64,000 nucleotides of DNA from Kangiellaceae bacterium (GCA_026196875.1 JAPHTP010000048.1:61879-125878); one strand, 5' to 3'. Shown: positions 55,642 to 64,000, counted from the stretch's first letter. Numbers and translations: made by a program. The notes: generated by a model from the sequence alone, not told the origin.

Positions 55642-56157
55642 TTATTGCTTATTTAATCGCTGAGCGATTAGTAACTGGAATTCATCCACCGATACTTCAC
55701 CATGGAGCTCAGCTAAATTGTAATGGGTATCCTCATCCCATTGGCAAAACATCTTGCCTATAGTACTTCCCTGTTTATCCGGTTCCGTTTCACCTAACTC
55801 GATAGTGAAATAGGCGATTTCGGGTTGTGTATTAATGTCATTTGATTGCATATCTACCAATGCAAGGATCCCAATATAGAAGCACTCAACATAAGCCTCC
55901 GGCTTGGGTAAAGCAATAACGACTAATGGGTAGTTTTCTACACTAGACAAGGTGACTTCGAAATCTCCCGGGTTTAACTGGGTAGTATCATTGGGGCAAT
56001 TTTGTTCAACCCTGGCAACCATTTCCGAGATAAATTCTTGACGATTTTCGGAAGACATAATGGCAAAAAACTGATGAGGATTATGTTCGGCAAATAACCT
56101 GAAGGCTTCGTGGCCTAAAATGTAATGTCTTTCTCTTGGTTTGGTGAGGAGTTTCAT
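55642..56157 (-). CDS. Hypothetical protein (171 residues)
   Basis: A cytosolic alpha/beta protein from ATG 56157; the frame extends to a TTG at 56214, which is less likely, and neither start has a clear ribosome site. Features: MKLLTKPRERHYILGHEAFRLF at the N-terminus, an acidic central part with VEQNCPND and a C-terminal amphipathic helix (VSVDEFQLLIAQRL). No signal peptide and no motif that I recognise. It stands alone at the left edge of the AT-rich accessory region. Confidence 0.6.
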   Translation of the reverse strand: MKLLTKPRERHYILGHEAFRLFAEHNPHQFFAIMSSENRQEFISEMVARVEQNCPNDTTQLNPGDFEVTLSSVENYPLVVIALPKPEAYVECFYIGILALVDMQSNDINTQPEIAYFTIELGETEPDKQGSTIGKMFCQWDEDTHYNLAELHGEVSVDEFQLLIAQRLNKQ

Positions 56158-56397
56158 AAGTGTGCATAATTTCAAAATTTTACACACTCTAGCTGGTTGG
56201 GGTGAGAATAACAATCTCTCTTAACAACTCCGTCAATGAAATATTGCAAGAAAATAACTAAGATCGAACAAACTATTTCTAGATTACTCAACCTTATAGC
56301 TAATAACACCTGCCCATTATCTAATTATTATGGAGCAGGTTACATTTTCGAGGCAGCTTCTAGTTAGCAGCGCACATCGGGAAACGAGAAATGGCGT

Positions 56398-58392
56398 CTA
56401 ATTAATTTCATTTGGCGGAACTTTCTTCCCCGACTTCATAGCTCCGAACGACACTAATGCAACTCTTCCCAAAACTGCTCCTAAAATAGGCGCTAGACCA
56501 AAAGCAAAGTAAATATAATCATTCAACCCCACAAATCTTTGTGAAACTTCCTTGATAGCAAAAATTCCTAGCAAACTTAGCAGCATAGTAATGACAAATA
56601 ACATGAAATTCGGTTTAAATGAAAAAGAATTAAATATCATATACAGAAGAAACACGGTTAAAAATGTGGCGTACCAGGCCAAAAGCTTTTCAGCCATGTT
56701 AAACTTGGAAAAAGAATCGTACATTTTTCGCGATTGAAAAGAGAAAGAATTATGCTTTTCATCTAACTTCTCAAATATCCTAATATATTTTTCACATCCG
56801 CTAAAACAATTATTTTTCTCAATATAAGTTCGAAGTCCATAATATAACATTTCGTCATAGTATGATTGCGCTTTCTCAAAGTTATTGGTTTTGTATTCTT
56901 GGCTCATCGCCATTAACAAAGTAATGGAAAAATTTGTTTTTAGTTGGCGATAAGGCTTTATAGACATTGCAACTTTAAAATAGTCAGTAGCTTTTTCAAA
57001 ATTCCTTAACTTAAAGCTAAGAAACCTCGCATAATTACCATTAAGATAAGCATTATCAGGGTCTAGCTCTAAGCTCTCATTGAAGTACTTATCCAGAAAG
57101 GAATGGTCTCCAAGCGAACTATAGGCATCAGCATATATTTTTTGTTTTAATTGTTCTGGATACTTCTTGCTAGACTTTTCAATTAACTCAATTGCCTTAG
57201 AATAATTCTGATTACAATAGTAGTATTGACTCAATAGCAAAGCGTGAGTTTTATCATATTTAGGATACTTTCCAAATTCTTCAATCATTTGAAATGCTGC
57301 AGTTCTATTTTGTTTTGCCAATTCGAAATAAATTAAACGCTCAAAAGCCATCAACTTATAATCTTCGAGCTTCGATAATTCTTCATATAGTGGCTCGGCA
57401 GCTTCTTCAATCCATTTGGGGCGCTTACTACAATATCCTTCAGGATATCTAATTTTGTTAGAAAAATACCATTCGGCCAACATAAATTTAGCTCTGTTAT
57501 CTTTCCTATTTTTTCCTAACTCTCGTTCAAGCAAATTAAATGAGAGTTGCATTAACTGTCTGTTTCTTGGATGCCGATAAATGATATTGCTAGCCAGGGA
57601 AATTACTCTTTCAGAAGTGTCTATATTTCTATAAATGAGCAATTGAAGATATCCAACATCCAGTCTATTTCCTGTATATTTGGCCCCCTCTAAAATAAGT
57701 CCAACTGCTGCCGTCGAAGCTTTTTCAGTTAATCCTGGTCTGGAGAGAGCATGTATTGCGTTGCTCAGTACTTTTTCGTGTTCCTCCACCTTTGTATAAT
57801 AAGTTGCATAGTTCAAATATAGCCAAGCACCTCTAAACCCTAACGAATGGCTTTTATCTAGCGACTCTTTAGCTAATTCCAACTCATCCAAAAAGGTGTA
57901 TACGTGCCCCAATAAACTATAAGTCGGAGCATAATATGGGGCTAGTTGTTGAATTTTTTCTAAGTATTCTCGAGCATCCGAATAGAATACGTATACAGCT
58001 TTCTTATCTTGCGCTCCCTGCATCATAATTAATCGCGCTTTTTCGATTTTAACAGGAAAGAAGTTAGGCTCTTCCTTTTCTAATTCGCCAATTAGCTGGC
58101 GAGCTTTTACCAATGATTCTTCTTTTCCCACCCAAGAATCTAGATGGGATTTAACCTGCAAATATTTCTCTTTCTGACCTTCACTTAACTTTGACTCCTT
58201 AAATATATATTGGTCCTCAGCTTTCAATTGCGATGTGACAAGAAATAGCATCATACCTAACAAAATGGGACTCAAAGAGGAATGTATTATCATTAGAAGA
58301 GTTTTTTGGAAATAAAGATTTTTTGCATTACTAAAAAATGACTGCATAGTTATCCTATATCGAGCTTTTCTCGTTTGTAACTGGATTGACAT
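56398..58392 (-). CDS. Membrane TPR-repeat protein
   Basis: A 664-residue protein. An N-terminal hydrophobic signal or anchor (about 30-57, LSPILLGMMLFLVTSQLKAED) is followed by about 500 residues of TPR-like helices (LAKESLDKSHSLGFRGAWLYLN, YFNESLELDPDNAYLNGNYARF, ATDYFKVAMSIKP). Three to four C-terminal TM helices (about 555-650) follow. Ser/Lys/Asn-rich and AT-rich relative to the core genes to the left, consistent with acquired DNA. The topology suggests a periplasmic solenoid tethered at both ends. Function unknown. Confidence 0.7.
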   Translation of the reverse strand: MSIQLQTRKARYRITMQSFFSNAKNLYFQKTLLMIIHSSLSPILLGMMLFLVTSQLKAEDQYIFKESKLSEGQKEKYLQVKSHLDSWVGKEESLVKARQLIGELEKEEPNFFPVKIEKARLIMMQGAQDKKAVYVFYSDAREYLEKIQQLAPYYAPTYSLLGHVYTFLDELELAKESLDKSHSLGFRGAWLYLNYATYYTKVEEHEKVLSNAIHALSRPGLTEKASTAAVGLILEGAKYTGNRLDVGYLQLLIYRNIDTSERVISLASNIIYRHPRNRQLMQLSFNLLERELGKNRKDNRAKFMLAEWYFSNKIRYPEGYCSKRPKWIEEAAEPLYEELSKLEDYKLMAFERLIYFELAKQNRTAAFQMIEEFGKYPKYDKTHALLLSQYYYCNQNYSKAIELIEKSSKKYPEQLKQKIYADAYSSLGDHSFLDKYFNESLELDPDNAYLNGNYARFLSFKLRNFEKATDYFKVAMSIKPYRQLKTNFSITLLMAMSQEYKTNNFEKAQSYYDEMLYYGLRTYIEKNNCFSGCEKYIRIFEKLDEKHNSFSFQSRKMYDSFSKFNMAEKLLAWYATFLTVFLLYMIFNSFSFKPNFMLFVITMLLSLLGIFAIKEVSQRFVGLNDYIYFAFGLAPILGAVLGRVALVSFGAMKSGKKVPPNEIN

Positions 58393-58442
58393 TATTGATT
58401 AGATTGAGGAATGAAGAATACCAACATTCAAAGTCTTTTAAA

Positions 58443-58784
58443 TTAACCATATTCATCTCCCATGGACAATAAGACTTCGCTTTTCTTCTCGGGAGGAACC
58501 ATTGAAATAAGAGCTTCTATTCTCTTCTTGTTCTTAGTGTAAAGAGGCGAGAGCTTTTCGTTACAGTTTTCTAGATACCATTTGGCTTGATTATTCAAAA
58601 AATAAATATCGTGCTCAGTGAAAACATCATTATTTATAGAATTAAAAAGGTTATGAACTAACTCAAGCTCATAGTACGACGTCTTATTAAACGCTTTCTG
58701 GTGCATTGGTAAAGTAGAAGCATTACGAGATTGAACGACAGCATCTCTAATCATTGCCAAGTAGATTTGCTTTTTTGATTTCAA
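58443..58784 (-). CDS. Hypothetical protein (113 residues)
   Basis: A small cytosolic, mostly helical, charged protein (MKSKKQIYLAMIRDAVVQSR start; a VPPEKKSEVLLSMG segment near the end). No family recognised. Its place directly downstream of a toxin-tail remnant and a probable immunity gene, on the same strand, makes it a further immunity-type or orphan cassette gene candidate. That reading rests on position only. Confidence 0.5.
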   Translation of the reverse strand: MKSKKQIYLAMIRDAVVQSRNASTLPMHQKAFNKTSYYELELVHNLFNSINNDVFTEHDIYFLNNQAKWYLENCNEKLSPLYTKNKKRIEALISMVPPEKKSEVLLSMGDEYG

Positions 58785-58854
58785 AATTTAGATCTGTCCT
58801 CAAAGAAATTAAATCAGCCCAATACCCTAAGGTTCGGACTGATTCTAGATAATC

Positions 58855-59232
58855 CTAATATAACTTCACTTCCAATATTAAGTCAGTGCAACGATGTTCT
58901 ATGTTGTGTTTGTCTAACTGTTTTGAAAATTCAGAAATAGGCTGTTCTCTTTCAATTCCAAAATCAGTTATAAACGTTCTAGGTATAATGATATGTGCCA
59001 AATCAGAAAAGTCGAAAGGCTGTCGCCAGATACCACCATCTTTGTGCCCTTTTTCATCAAGGTCCTTCAATGCTGGAATACCGGCGTACCAATAGTTACA
59101 CGTTGACTCTAAAGCGCTGAAAGTCGTCCATGCGCAATATGATTTACTTTCTTCCAAGTTACGACTGCCTTCACCTAGAACTTCGTTTGCTATTTTAAAA
59201 AACAGCTGCCAATCAAAATTATTTTCGTTCAT
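58855..59232 (-). CDS. Probable immunity protein of an Rhs-type toxin remnant
   Basis: A 125-residue acidic cytosolic protein from ATG 59232. This ATG overlaps the TAA of the upstream toxin-tail frame as TAATG, with GGGA just before it; the frame also opens at 59241. The sequence has NNFDWQLFFKIANEVLGEG, Trp and Cys in YCAWTTFSALESTCNYWYAG, and FSDLAHIIIPRTF. The family is not recognised. Small acidic proteins translated in tight coupling behind a polymorphic toxin C-terminus are normally its cognate immunity proteins, and that is the inference here. Confidence 0.55.
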   Translation of the reverse strand: MNENNFDWQLFFKIANEVLGEGSRNLEESKSYCAWTTFSALESTCNYWYAGIPALKDLDEKGHKDGGIWRQPFDFSDLAHIIIPRTFITDFGIEREQPISEFSKQLDKHNIEHRCTDLILEVKLY

Positions 59233-59532
59233 TATTCCCAATACCCTGGTCTATACGGGAAAACTTTGTGTAAATCAGGCCTTCCTGCTGGAATTGCGTG
59301 AAAATGTGGACACTTATGATGCGGAGGATCATTTGGACCAACCCTATCAGGGTGCTCCATAGGATGCTCCATCAGGCTCATAATAACCGAAAACATTTAC
59401 GCCTAACATATTCATGTTTCTCATAGTCCCAGCAAATGCTCTAGATTTTCGATCTCCGAAAGGCGGATCAAAGTCTCTCCACGGCATCGGTTTATAACCT
59501 TTACCGAGCAAGGGGAGCAATCTCTCTGTTGG
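59232..59532 (-). pseudogene. Frameshifted C-terminal fragment of a polymorphic (Rhs-type) toxin
   Basis: Two overlapping frames of one former coding sequence. Frame A (59532-59347) encodes about 61 residues including KPMPWRDFDPPFGDRKSRAF and ends at TGA. Frame B (59381-59232, 49 residues) encodes HPDRVGPNDPPHHKCPHFHA and ends PYRPGYWE. A shift of one or two bases near 59350-59380 would join them. The join coincides with an imperfect duplication (ATGGAGCATCCT/ATGGAGCACCCT). The His-rich C-terminal part resembles nuclease-type toxin tails. No Rhs core remains in front, so it is an orphan displaced tip. Confidence 0.5.
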
Positions 59533-59566
59533 TTAGTTTCGAAAAGCCCAATTCAAATTTCATCTT

Positions 59567-59690
59567 CTAGAAGCAAACTCCCAAAGCTTTCAGTTCCACA
59601 TCTATAGTTTGTAACAATAAAGTAGGCTCTTTCCTATCTAACGAATCAATTAGCCTCTTCGAGTCAACTGGAGTCAGAATATAACAGGAT
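59567..59690 (-). pseudogene. Short gene remnant upstream of the toxin fragment
   Basis: A frame of about 37 codons without a start, containing LTPVDSKRLIDSLDRKEP and ending GVCF before TAG at 59567. It has the look of the C-terminal end of a small immunity-type or other orphan gene, cut off on its 5' side. Weak evidence; the interval 59570-59734 otherwise shows nothing else. Confidence 0.3.
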
Positions 59691-59734
59691 TATGGTTAAT
59701 CTAAGCTGACCTTTTTTGCTTGGCGCCATTAATG

Positions 59735-61165
59735 TCACAGATGAGCATCATAGACTTTATTCATGACTTCGACAGAAATATTGTTATTTCTATAGTTACC
59801 AACAATTCGGTTGATCTTAAGCTGTTTTTTTCGAACGTAGTCTATAAAGGTTCTAGTGTAGCTGGGTACTACCTTCGGAATAGTATTATCGAGGGGAATG
59901 TGGAGAAAATGTGCTTGATAAATAATCCCACTTTCTTTGAAGTATACAAACCCCTGCCTTTTCGAGTGCATATTTTCCAATACATAAAAATGCTCGTCAC
60001 CAATGAATTTCTCGTGTTCAATTGTTCTGAACTTGAATCTGATGATATCGTCTGCAAAGCGAGGGTAAGCTTTGATTGCTGCAATACTATATTCATCTGC
60101 AAGTATCTCGATGCCCAGATCGACAAAGACTTTGAGACCAGCAATTTGATGTCCATGGGGGTGGGTTACATAAACAGAAGTGATTTTCTTTTTTGGAAAC
60201 TGGTTATTAATTAGTTCTATGGTTTTCTTCGCTAATACGGTACTGCCACTTGCACCAAATAGTATGATTTCATCGCCATTCACTTTAAATAAACTATTTC
60301 GCGCCGCAGACGAGTCAGTGACAAGATAAAGATCTTTTGCAATTTCTTTTGATTCTAGAATCCCATCACCTCTAGAGAGTATTGGGCCATACCCGTCTGG
60401 AACTTGAAGTTTGGCTGGATCCACTTTGTCGATAATACTAAATTGATCATTGAAGGTTATATAACTTGGTTCCGTCGCCCCATCGTAATATGACTCTATA
60501 TATCGGGCAAAGGTTAGGCCTTTTGTGGTTTGATAGTCATCATAGAGAAAAATCGCATTTAAGGGCCTATGGTTGATCGATACCAAGCGCAATGGATTTT
60601 CTCTGAATTTATAATCGATAATATTATCATCAGAGATATTATGTATGATGGTTGTTGTACCCGATTTTTTATCCCGGTGTAGGGTAATATTCCCGTCAAC
60701 ATTGGCCTCTTCTAGCAGTGGTCTTACTGCCAGAAAATCGATTTTGGTGACCAAATAGCGTACTACTCTATCAAAGTTACCCATGCCTCTGTTGACAATG
60801 GCTTTGCCAAAGGTCGTGTGACTTCTTTCATAAAAAAAGCTTTCTTTATCATTCTGGTATTGAACCCTGTCGTATAGCCGACCACCAGAATAATAAAGTA
60901 TGTCATTATCGTAAAAGTGCTTTTTTACCAAGTCTACTTCTACCAGTCGTTGTGACAGGTGTCTATTGGGTGTTTTATAATCCCAATAGTTAAAGTCCCT
61001 ATATTGTTTGTTTAAGAAGTGATGATTAAGTGAAAAGGCCTTTATCGGCAGTGTTTTTTGATAGTGTGTTTTGAGTTTAGTAATAAACTCTTCAGCCTCT
61101 CCTGCCCAAGCCGTTGGCACCATGATGGCGAATAGCGCCATGCTAGCTAATAGTTTTGCGTACAT
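59735..61165 (-). CDS. Exported metallo-beta-lactamase-fold-like protein with altered metal motif
   Basis: A 476-residue exported protein. Signal peptide (about 1-21, ending TAWAGE). The N-terminal half (about 22-265) is a beta-rich domain, and the C-terminal half (about 270-476) resembles an MBL fold: ILFGASGSTVLAKKTIELI, then VYVTHPHGHQIAGLKVFVDLG at the place of the HxHxDH motif, and later IYQAHFLHI. The motif reads H-P-H-G-H instead of H-x-H-x-D-H, so classical dinuclear zinc chemistry is doubtful. A 58-residue secreted protein gene lies just upstream on the same strand. Substrate unknown. Confidence 0.6.
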   Translation of the reverse strand: MYAKLLASMALFAIMVPTAWAGEAEEFITKLKTHYQKTLPIKAFSLNHHFLNKQYRDFNYWDYKTPNRHLSQRLVEVDLVKKHFYDNDILYYSGGRLYDRVQYQNDKESFFYERSHTTFGKAIVNRGMGNFDRVVRYLVTKIDFLAVRPLLEEANVDGNITLHRDKKSGTTTIIHNISDDNIIDYKFRENPLRLVSINHRPLNAIFLYDDYQTTKGLTFARYIESYYDGATEPSYITFNDQFSIIDKVDPAKLQVPDGYGPILSRGDGILESKEIAKDLYLVTDSSAARNSLFKVNGDEIILFGASGSTVLAKKTIELINNQFPKKKITSVYVTHPHGHQIAGLKVFVDLGIEILADEYSIAAIKAYPRFADDIIRFKFRTIEHEKFIGDEHFYVLENMHSKRQGFVYFKESGIIYQAHFLHIPLDNTIPKVVPSYTRTFIDYVRKKQLKINRIVGNYRNNNISVEVMNKVYDAHL

Positions 61166-61227
61166 CTATCGATTCCTTGCTCTTACTAAATGGGTTATCT
61201 TCTATTCTTGAAACTAAAGTCTAATTA

Positions 61228-61404
61228 TCATTGTTTTGCTAACGCACTACTCAGCGGGCAATGGGAGCTTAACGAGTCTTGCTCCGCTGGCGTTTGACCG
61301 AGTAAGGGACCATCTGGGATGGGAGTTTCATCTTGACTATAACTTTTGCTACTGAAAGTTAACACTGAAAGCAGCAGAATAATTGAAATACAAAGGTTTT
61401 TCAT
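61228..61404 (-). CDS. Small secreted protein (58 residues)
   Basis: An ATG-to-TGA frame encoding MKNLCISIILLLSVLTFSSK, an evident signal peptide, then a Pro/Ser-rich mature part of about 35 residues (QDETPIPDGPLLGQTPAE) with a single Cys near the end (SHCPLSS). AAG-type purine bases precede the ATG weakly. The stop is 62 bp before the MBL-like gene, so cotranscription is likely. It could be a secreted partner or substrate of that protein. Family unknown. Confidence 0.55.
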   Translation of the reverse strand: MKNLCISIILLLSVLTFSSKSYSQDETPIPDGPLLGQTPAEQDSLSSHCPLSSALAKQ

Positions 61405-61860
61405 AATTTTCTTGATTTGAATATGACTGTTGAGGCAGCTAATTTAGCCAAACTGGCTTTAAAAAAACTGACGTTCTTATGACTTTTAGATGATTTTGTT
61501 CTGACGGCGATAATTAACTTATTAGGTTCATATAATAGGGAGCAAGGGAAGTATTCATACCTAGTATTCGTATGAGAACATTACTTGAAAACTGGCTTAA
61601 CGGTGACGCCAGAAAATTAGAAGTAGCCGTAGCAGCCTAACTCCCTCCTCAGCAGTCCCTACCCAAACCTACAATTAGAATCCCAATCAAGCTCTTTTGA
61701 GGTATGATCACGTCTACTGATCTTGGAGCTTGGTTTGGTACTAGATAAGGAAAAGCCTAACAAGGATGCCAGGCTGTATCTAAGGTGGAACTAGCGGTTA
61801 CCTTTGGTAGCCGCCCTGTGTCTATCTGTTTTTTGGGCTACTAATCGTTTGCTAAAACAA
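61405..61860. other. Gene-free 456-bp interval
   Basis: AT-rich at its left part and mixed at its right. A 22-codon frame (61572-61640, beginning MRTLLENWLNGDARK) is present but is probably a chance frame or a scrap of an old element. Two GCCTAAC heptamers were noted, without partner sites for integron attC structure. Nothing else can be supported. Confidence 0.4.
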
Positions 61861-62382
61861 CTAAGCGTATGCGTTTTTAATTGTAGACAAGGTTATCTCC
61901 AAAGCTTCTTGCGTTCCTTTTTTGATTGTCAGCGACTGCTCATTACCTTTTAAATCAGTGCTCAATATATTCAACGCGCAATCATTTTTTGAACAAGATT
62001 CCCTAATTTCAAGCTGATGAGTACTCTCGTTTGTTGCAATTGAGCTGATTTCTTTTCCATCACTTGAAGTCACTTTAATATTGGTCGCTAATTGCATCTC
62101 ACTCAAATCTTCAGGAGTGTCTTTGTTAAACTTAACAACGATATTGCCCAAATTAACTGCCGCTCCACTGTCACCTTCACAAACAAATTTCAAAACGTCA
62201 TCCGTTTCCAATCTCTTAGTGAAGAAATTACTTGGGTTGTTTGAATCAGAGTAGGCTGTGCATTGAAATACGAAGTCAGGCGATTGACACGCAGATAGTG
62301 CACCAATGCTTAATAACTTGTACTTTTTCATGTCTATGAAAGCTTGACTTTCTGAATTTAAATAAACTCTTAAAATTGACAT
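61861..62382 (-). CDS. Companion (possible immunity) gene of the Rhs toxin tail
   Basis: A 173-residue protein. ATG 62382 has AGGA about six bases upstream and lies 9 bp after the stop of the toxin-tail frame, so it is read in tandem with it. ATG 62331 (MKKYKLLSIGALSACQS) would give a lipoprotein-like signal with a LSAC lipobox and is a serious alternative. Four further Cys (FQCTAY, VCEGD, ESCSKNDC) and a beta-rich mature region follow. If lipidated, it would suit periplasmic protection against a periplasm-acting toxin. Family not recognised. Confidence 0.55.
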   Translation of the reverse strand: MSILRVYLNSESQAFIDMKKYKLLSIGALSACQSPDFVFQCTAYSDSNNPSNFFTKRLETDDVLKFVCEGDSGAAVNLGNIVVKFNKDTPEDLSEMQLATNIKVTSSDGKEISSIATNESTHQLEIRESCSKNDCALNILSTDLKGNEQSLTIKKGTQEALEITLSTIKNAYA

Positions 62383-62391
62383 AAGTAATTC

Positions 62392-62973
62392 CTATAGCCC
62401 CGTAAGTGTCTGGTTTATTAAGAAGACAGGATGGTTTGGGCATCTTGTATTATGTGCGCTAGCACGCTTATTAAAGTTTAGAATAGCTAATTGCAATTGC
62501 TCTCTGGTTAGAAGCTCAGCAGACTCGACTAACATTTCTCTTTGAGTTTGCAATCCTCTCATACTCCTATGACAGTCGTCATCTTCATCACACTTTTCAT
62601 CAGTATCATCTTTTGTTCCTGAACCAGTCCAAGGTCCTACTGTAACATTATCATCTGACATCAGGTGCGGAGCCGTCAAGCTCGGTTCATTCGAATTCGT
62701 CATTTGCCAAATAGCAACACCCAAAGTAGTACCAAATGCAGCTTGAGTTCCATAGTTGATTGCAGGATTAATCCATCTTCTAGTTGCTTGTTGGGCTGCT
62801 AACCAGACCTTTCTCAGCACAAAGTTAGCTGCGAGTCCGTTAGGGTCACTGTACATTACAGGATTCCCCCCAACATAAGCATAAGTATTAATCCCCCCAT
62901 TGAGCCCAAGCGGGTCAGATTGAATGTACCTTCCAATCTCCGGGTCGTAATCCCGGAAGTAGTTGTAAACTAA
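62392..62973 (-). pseudogene. 5'-truncated Rhs repeat-associated core with C-terminal toxin region
   Basis: The frame starts abruptly after TGA (62976-62974) with [20 protein letters not shown], then [20 protein letters not shown], the canonical end of the Rhs core. The large Rhs cage in front is missing, so this is a truncated remnant; an ATG at 62856 could start only the last 154 residues. After the DPNGLA junction a variable C-terminal domain of about 145 residues follows ([46 protein letters not shown]), the position of the toxin in Rhs proteins. A companion gene follows by 9 bp. The truncation point is about 50 bp from the recombinase gene end. Confidence 0.75.
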
Positions 62974-63021
62974 TCAGAGGTATAACCGTGCCTAGCAATT
63001 ATAAAGTTGAATCTACATCAC

Positions 63022-63981
63022 TTACTTTTGTTTACTATCGTTGGTTACTGCGGGATGACATTGTTTATACACACGAGTTAAATCGTTAATGGTAACGTGC
63101 GTGTAAATCTCTGTGCTTTTGATATCTTGATGACCAAGAAACTCTTGAACATATCGAATGTCTGCGCCGTTTCTCAACATGTGAGTGGCTGTTGCATGAC
63201 GGAATACATGACAAGCTCCACTGCTTCTCACACCAGAACGAAGAATATATTGGCGCACTAAATCAGTCAACGCTGAAGCCTTAAGTCGCTTACTGTTAAT
63301 CCCAAGGAAAAGCGCATCGCCTGACTCTATTTGTGCAAGCTGTGGTCTCAGTTTAATTAAATATTGTTTAAGCCAATGTTGAGCACGTTTAGCAATGGGT
63401 ACAACACGGTCTAAACCACCTTTCCCTGCACAGACAATGATAACTTCATTCCTAAAGTCAATGTCTCGAACATTTAAGTTAGCTATTTCACATCGACGGA
63501 CACCAGTTGCATAGAGTACTTCCAGAATCGCTCTGTCTCGCAAACGTAGATAGCCACAAGTTTCAGTTTGTCTAATTATTTGCTCAATCTCTTCATACTC
63601 AGGGATTTTCTTAGGTAGTCTTTTAGGTACTTTCGGTAAGATGAACTTTTTGTAGAACTCTAGTCGAGTAAACTCATGGTAATTTAAGAACTTTAAAAAG
63701 CCTGTGACCGCTGTTAACCTCATTCGTTGCGTTGCTAATCCCAGCGGCTCTCCATTTCTGGGCTTACGGTAGCGATAAATGTATCGTCGATATTGCTCTA
63801 AGACATCAAGGGATAATTCATCTACCTGATAAACCTGTATGCCTTCACACCAAGTCACAAACTTTCCTACTAGGTTCTCTTTAGTTTTAGCCGTAAGGTT
63901 GGCTTGTCCTCGTGCAAGACAGTCTTCGATATAGTAATCGATACATTCCGCTAATACTTGAGGTTTCCATGTCGCTTCCAT
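63022..63981 (-). CDS. Tyrosine recombinase/integrase (XerC/D-like)
   Basis: A 319-residue site-specific recombinase. The N-terminal SAM-like core-binding domain spans about 8-115 and the catalytic domain about 130-310. Catalytic residues: Arg in YATGVRRCEIANL, Lys in CAGKGGLDRVVPI, HxxR in CHVFRHATATHML, His in FLGHQDIKST and the nucleophile Tyr in EIYTHV. All are present, so it could be active. It is the first gene seen at the right edge and abuts the truncated Rhs remnant. It is likely the integrase of an element or a recombinase accompanying an IS91-like unit; its partner genes would lie beyond the window. Confidence 0.85.
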   Translation of the reverse strand: MEATWKPQVLAECIDYYIEDCLARGQANLTAKTKENLVGKFVTWCEGIQVYQVDELSLDVLEQYRRYIYRYRKPRNGEPLGLATQRMRLTAVTGFLKFLNYHEFTRLEFYKKFILPKVPKRLPKKIPEYEEIEQIIRQTETCGYLRLRDRAILEVLYATGVRRCEIANLNVRDIDFRNEVIIVCAGKGGLDRVVPIAKRAQHWLKQYLIKLRPQLAQIESGDALFLGINSKRLKASALTDLVRQYILRSGVRSSGACHVFRHATATHMLRNGADIRYVQEFLGHQDIKSTEIYTHVTINDLTRVYKQCHPAVTNDSKQK

Positions 63982-64000
63982 TTGATTAACTGACTTTTAA

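Noticed and set aside
61572..61640. 22-codon frame MRTLLENWLNGDARK as a gene
   Set aside because: Too short, with no ribosome site or recognised similarity; possibly a scrap of a mobile element.
61600..61860. Integron attC sites around GCCTAAC heptamers
   Set aside because: No matching GTTRRRY partner or imperfect palindrome was found, and the recombinase is XerC/D-like without an obvious integron-integrase insert.

Overview
The window is chromosomal DNA of a Gram-negative bacterium, most likely a marine gammaproteobacterium of the Kangiella/Aliikangiella/Oceanospirillales type. This placement is inferred from the gmk-rpoZ-spoT-ridA block, ApaH, HldE, a Cpx-type Spy/two-component locus, outer-membrane barrel and lipoprotein genes, a moderately AT-rich composition and ordinary use of TGA as a stop. 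The exact genus is not proven by what can be seen here.

Layout. 0-5.4 kb: ridA, spoT, rpoZ, gmk and yicC on the minus strand, with rph divergent. 5.4-12.5 kb: a hybrid sensor kinase with an SDR dehydrogenase, then apaH, a patatin-like lipase and a secreted chalcone-isomerase-like protein. 12.6-16 kb: a pair of flavin-dependent tryptophan-halogenase-family genes, one of them degenerate. 16-18.9 kb: a Spy/CpxP-like chaperone divergent from a CpxR/CpxA-type pair, with a CpxR-like box between them. 18.9-23.9 kb: beta-carbonic anhydrase, a strong unannotated CsrB/RsmZ-type sRNA, a small membrane protein, a GGDEF-EAL protein overlapping a FIST sensor gene, and a DUF423 gene. 23.9-26.7 kb: hldE interrupted by one in-frame TGA, and a response regulator. 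26.9-34.1 kb: a complete histidine operon with leader peptide and attenuator, in the rearranged order hisG, hisC-HAD, hisB, hisH, hisF, hisA-I-E, hisD. 34.3-43.9 kb: exported proteins (a metalloprotease with two PPC domains, a lipoprotein, a large BNR-repeat protein with a GlyGly-CTERM-like tail) and small metabolic genes. 44-52.9 kb: an envelope locus of outer-membrane barrel, TPR protein and transglutaminase-7TM-ATP-grasp fusion, divergent from a sensor kinase, an extremely acidic repeat protein and a response regulator. 52.9-55.5 kb: tesB, a DUF4197 lipoprotein, a TIGR02647 gene and a small gene behind a Fur-like box. 55.6-64 kb: an AT-rich accessory region with a TPR membrane protein, orphan genes, two Rhs/polymorphic-toxin tail remnants with adjacent probable immunity genes, a secreted beta-lactamase-fold-like protein with a small secreted peptide, and a tyrosine recombinase at the right edge.

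How the genes work together. The his operon encodes every histidine step from PRPP/ATP. HisB here has only the dehydratase domain, so the HAD domain fused to HisC is the obvious candidate for the missing histidinol-phosphate phosphatase, and HisA, HisI and HisE are merged in one chain. The 44-53 kb locus looks like one regulated envelope system: an amide-ligase/transglutaminase membrane enzyme with periplasmic TPR and outer-membrane partners, a divergent OmpR-type two-component system, a Glu/Asp repeat protein encoded between kinase and regulator, and tandem decamers in the shared promoter region. The sRNA implies a CsrA/RsmA circuit.

The items most worth a second look are the ATP-grasp/transglutaminase locus with its acidic protein, the GGA-rich sRNA, the his gene fusions, the hldE nonsense codon, the degenerate halogenase partner and the Rhs tail remnants.
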